A stretch of DNA of 5,966 bases from DASUGM01 sp036274055 (GTDB lineage Bacteria; Acidobacteriota; Vicinamibacteria; Vicinamibacterales; SCN-69-37): positions 1 to 5,966 of the forward strand of contig DASUGM010000012.1 in the NCBI GenBank assembly GCA_036274055.1, given 5' to 3'. The stretch's first letter is position 1. Every line of letters begins with the position of its first letter. Position numbers and translations under genes: made by a program. The notes under the pieces are model-generated. The model was not told where the DNA came from and made no database searches. It saw only the letters and a list, made by a program, of their open reading frames with translations. This document shows positions 5,878 to 5,966 of the stretch, one piece after another.

Positions 5878-5966
5878 TACAGGAAGATCATGTTCTTCTG
5901 TGAGGGGATCTCAAACCGCCGTCGGCATCGAGCGCAGTTGACGTAGTCATCGATGCGAAAGAGATA
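5877..5966 (-). CDS. C-terminal 29 residues of an unidentified minus-strand protein with a CxxC pair (partial)
   Basis: The minus strand is open from the window edge to a TAA at 5879-5877, giving 29 residues. The tail contains CARCRRRFEIPS, with two cysteines spaced as CxxC followed by basic residues and an aromatic, which resembles half of a zinc-ribbon or rubredoxin-like knuckle. Reasons to believe it: the amino-acid composition is protein-like (starts YLFRIDDYVN, ends NMIFL), the base composition is less GC-extreme than the adjacent spacer, and the stop falls exactly where the palindromic DNA begins. Another minus frame is also open over much of the stretch, and no homology can be judged from so short a piece. 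If real, it converges on the membrane methyltransferase gene. Function not recognised. Confidence 0.5.
   Translation of the reverse strand, partial: YLFRIDDYVNCARCRRRFEIPSQKNMIFL

Noticed and set aside
5744..5941. 65-codon plus-strand and 74-codon minus-strand (5623-5847) frames in the convergent spacer
   Set aside because: They consist mostly of translated CGAT-word palindromes, have no Shine-Dalgarno worth noting and no protein-like features.
5938..5966. TTGACG at 5938 as a -35 box with a -10 near the window end
   Set aside because: At a 17-bp spacer the -10 position reads GAGATA, a poor match, and the site lies in the inferred coding tail of the minus-strand gene.

Overview
This is a GC-rich, tightly packed bacterial chromosomal segment. 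The base composition and gene types (a secreted TPR plus peptidase-MA-like metallopeptidase, a FabF-like ketosynthase of the subtype with TGCTSSTDAIG around the active cysteine, a geranylgeranyl-reductase-type flavoprotein) suggest a soil Acidobacteriota, perhaps Vicinamibacteria. That is an impression from family recognition; no rRNA or marker gene is present to prove it.

Layout. Positions 1-4949 read as one minus-strand block, in transcription order: a ketosynthase (4949-3675), a FAD-dependent oxidoreductase (3594-2461), an ICMT-type membrane methyltransferase (2464-1937), and a secreted metallopeptidase with TPR repeats (1924 to beyond position 1). The last three are joined by a 4-nt ATGA overlap and a 12-nt gap carrying a Shine-Dalgarno sequence. 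The 80-nt gap between the first two is filled almost end to end by a 28-bp inverted repeat built from GGCTCAN heptads. A second ICMT/NnrU/MddA-like membrane methyltransferase runs the other way (4948-5703); its most likely start codon shares two bases with the ketosynthase start in a single CATG. Beyond it, 5704-5876 is a palindrome-dense convergent spacer. The last 90 nt probably encode the C-terminus of another minus-strand gene with a CxxC pair.

How the genes may work together. A decarboxylating condensing enzyme, a flavin oxidoreductase and an ICMT-like methyltransferase resemble the tailoring sets found around bacterial alkylresorcinol/alkylpyrone and other lipid or polyketide loci: chain extension, then oxidation or reduction, then O-methylation at the membrane. 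No acyl carrier protein, ketoreductase, dehydratase or type III PKS lies in the window, so the pathway is incomplete here and its product unknown. The metallopeptidase is co-directional and closely spaced but has no obvious biochemical link.

The most unusual DNA is intergenic. Two palindromic elements, one of heptamer words and one of CGAT-rich octamer-like words, sit flush against gene ends and look like dispersed genomic repeats. Very long open frames opposite the real genes (for example 236-2251, 2392-3555 and 4005-4907 on the plus strand) are judged GC-driven antisense shadows.
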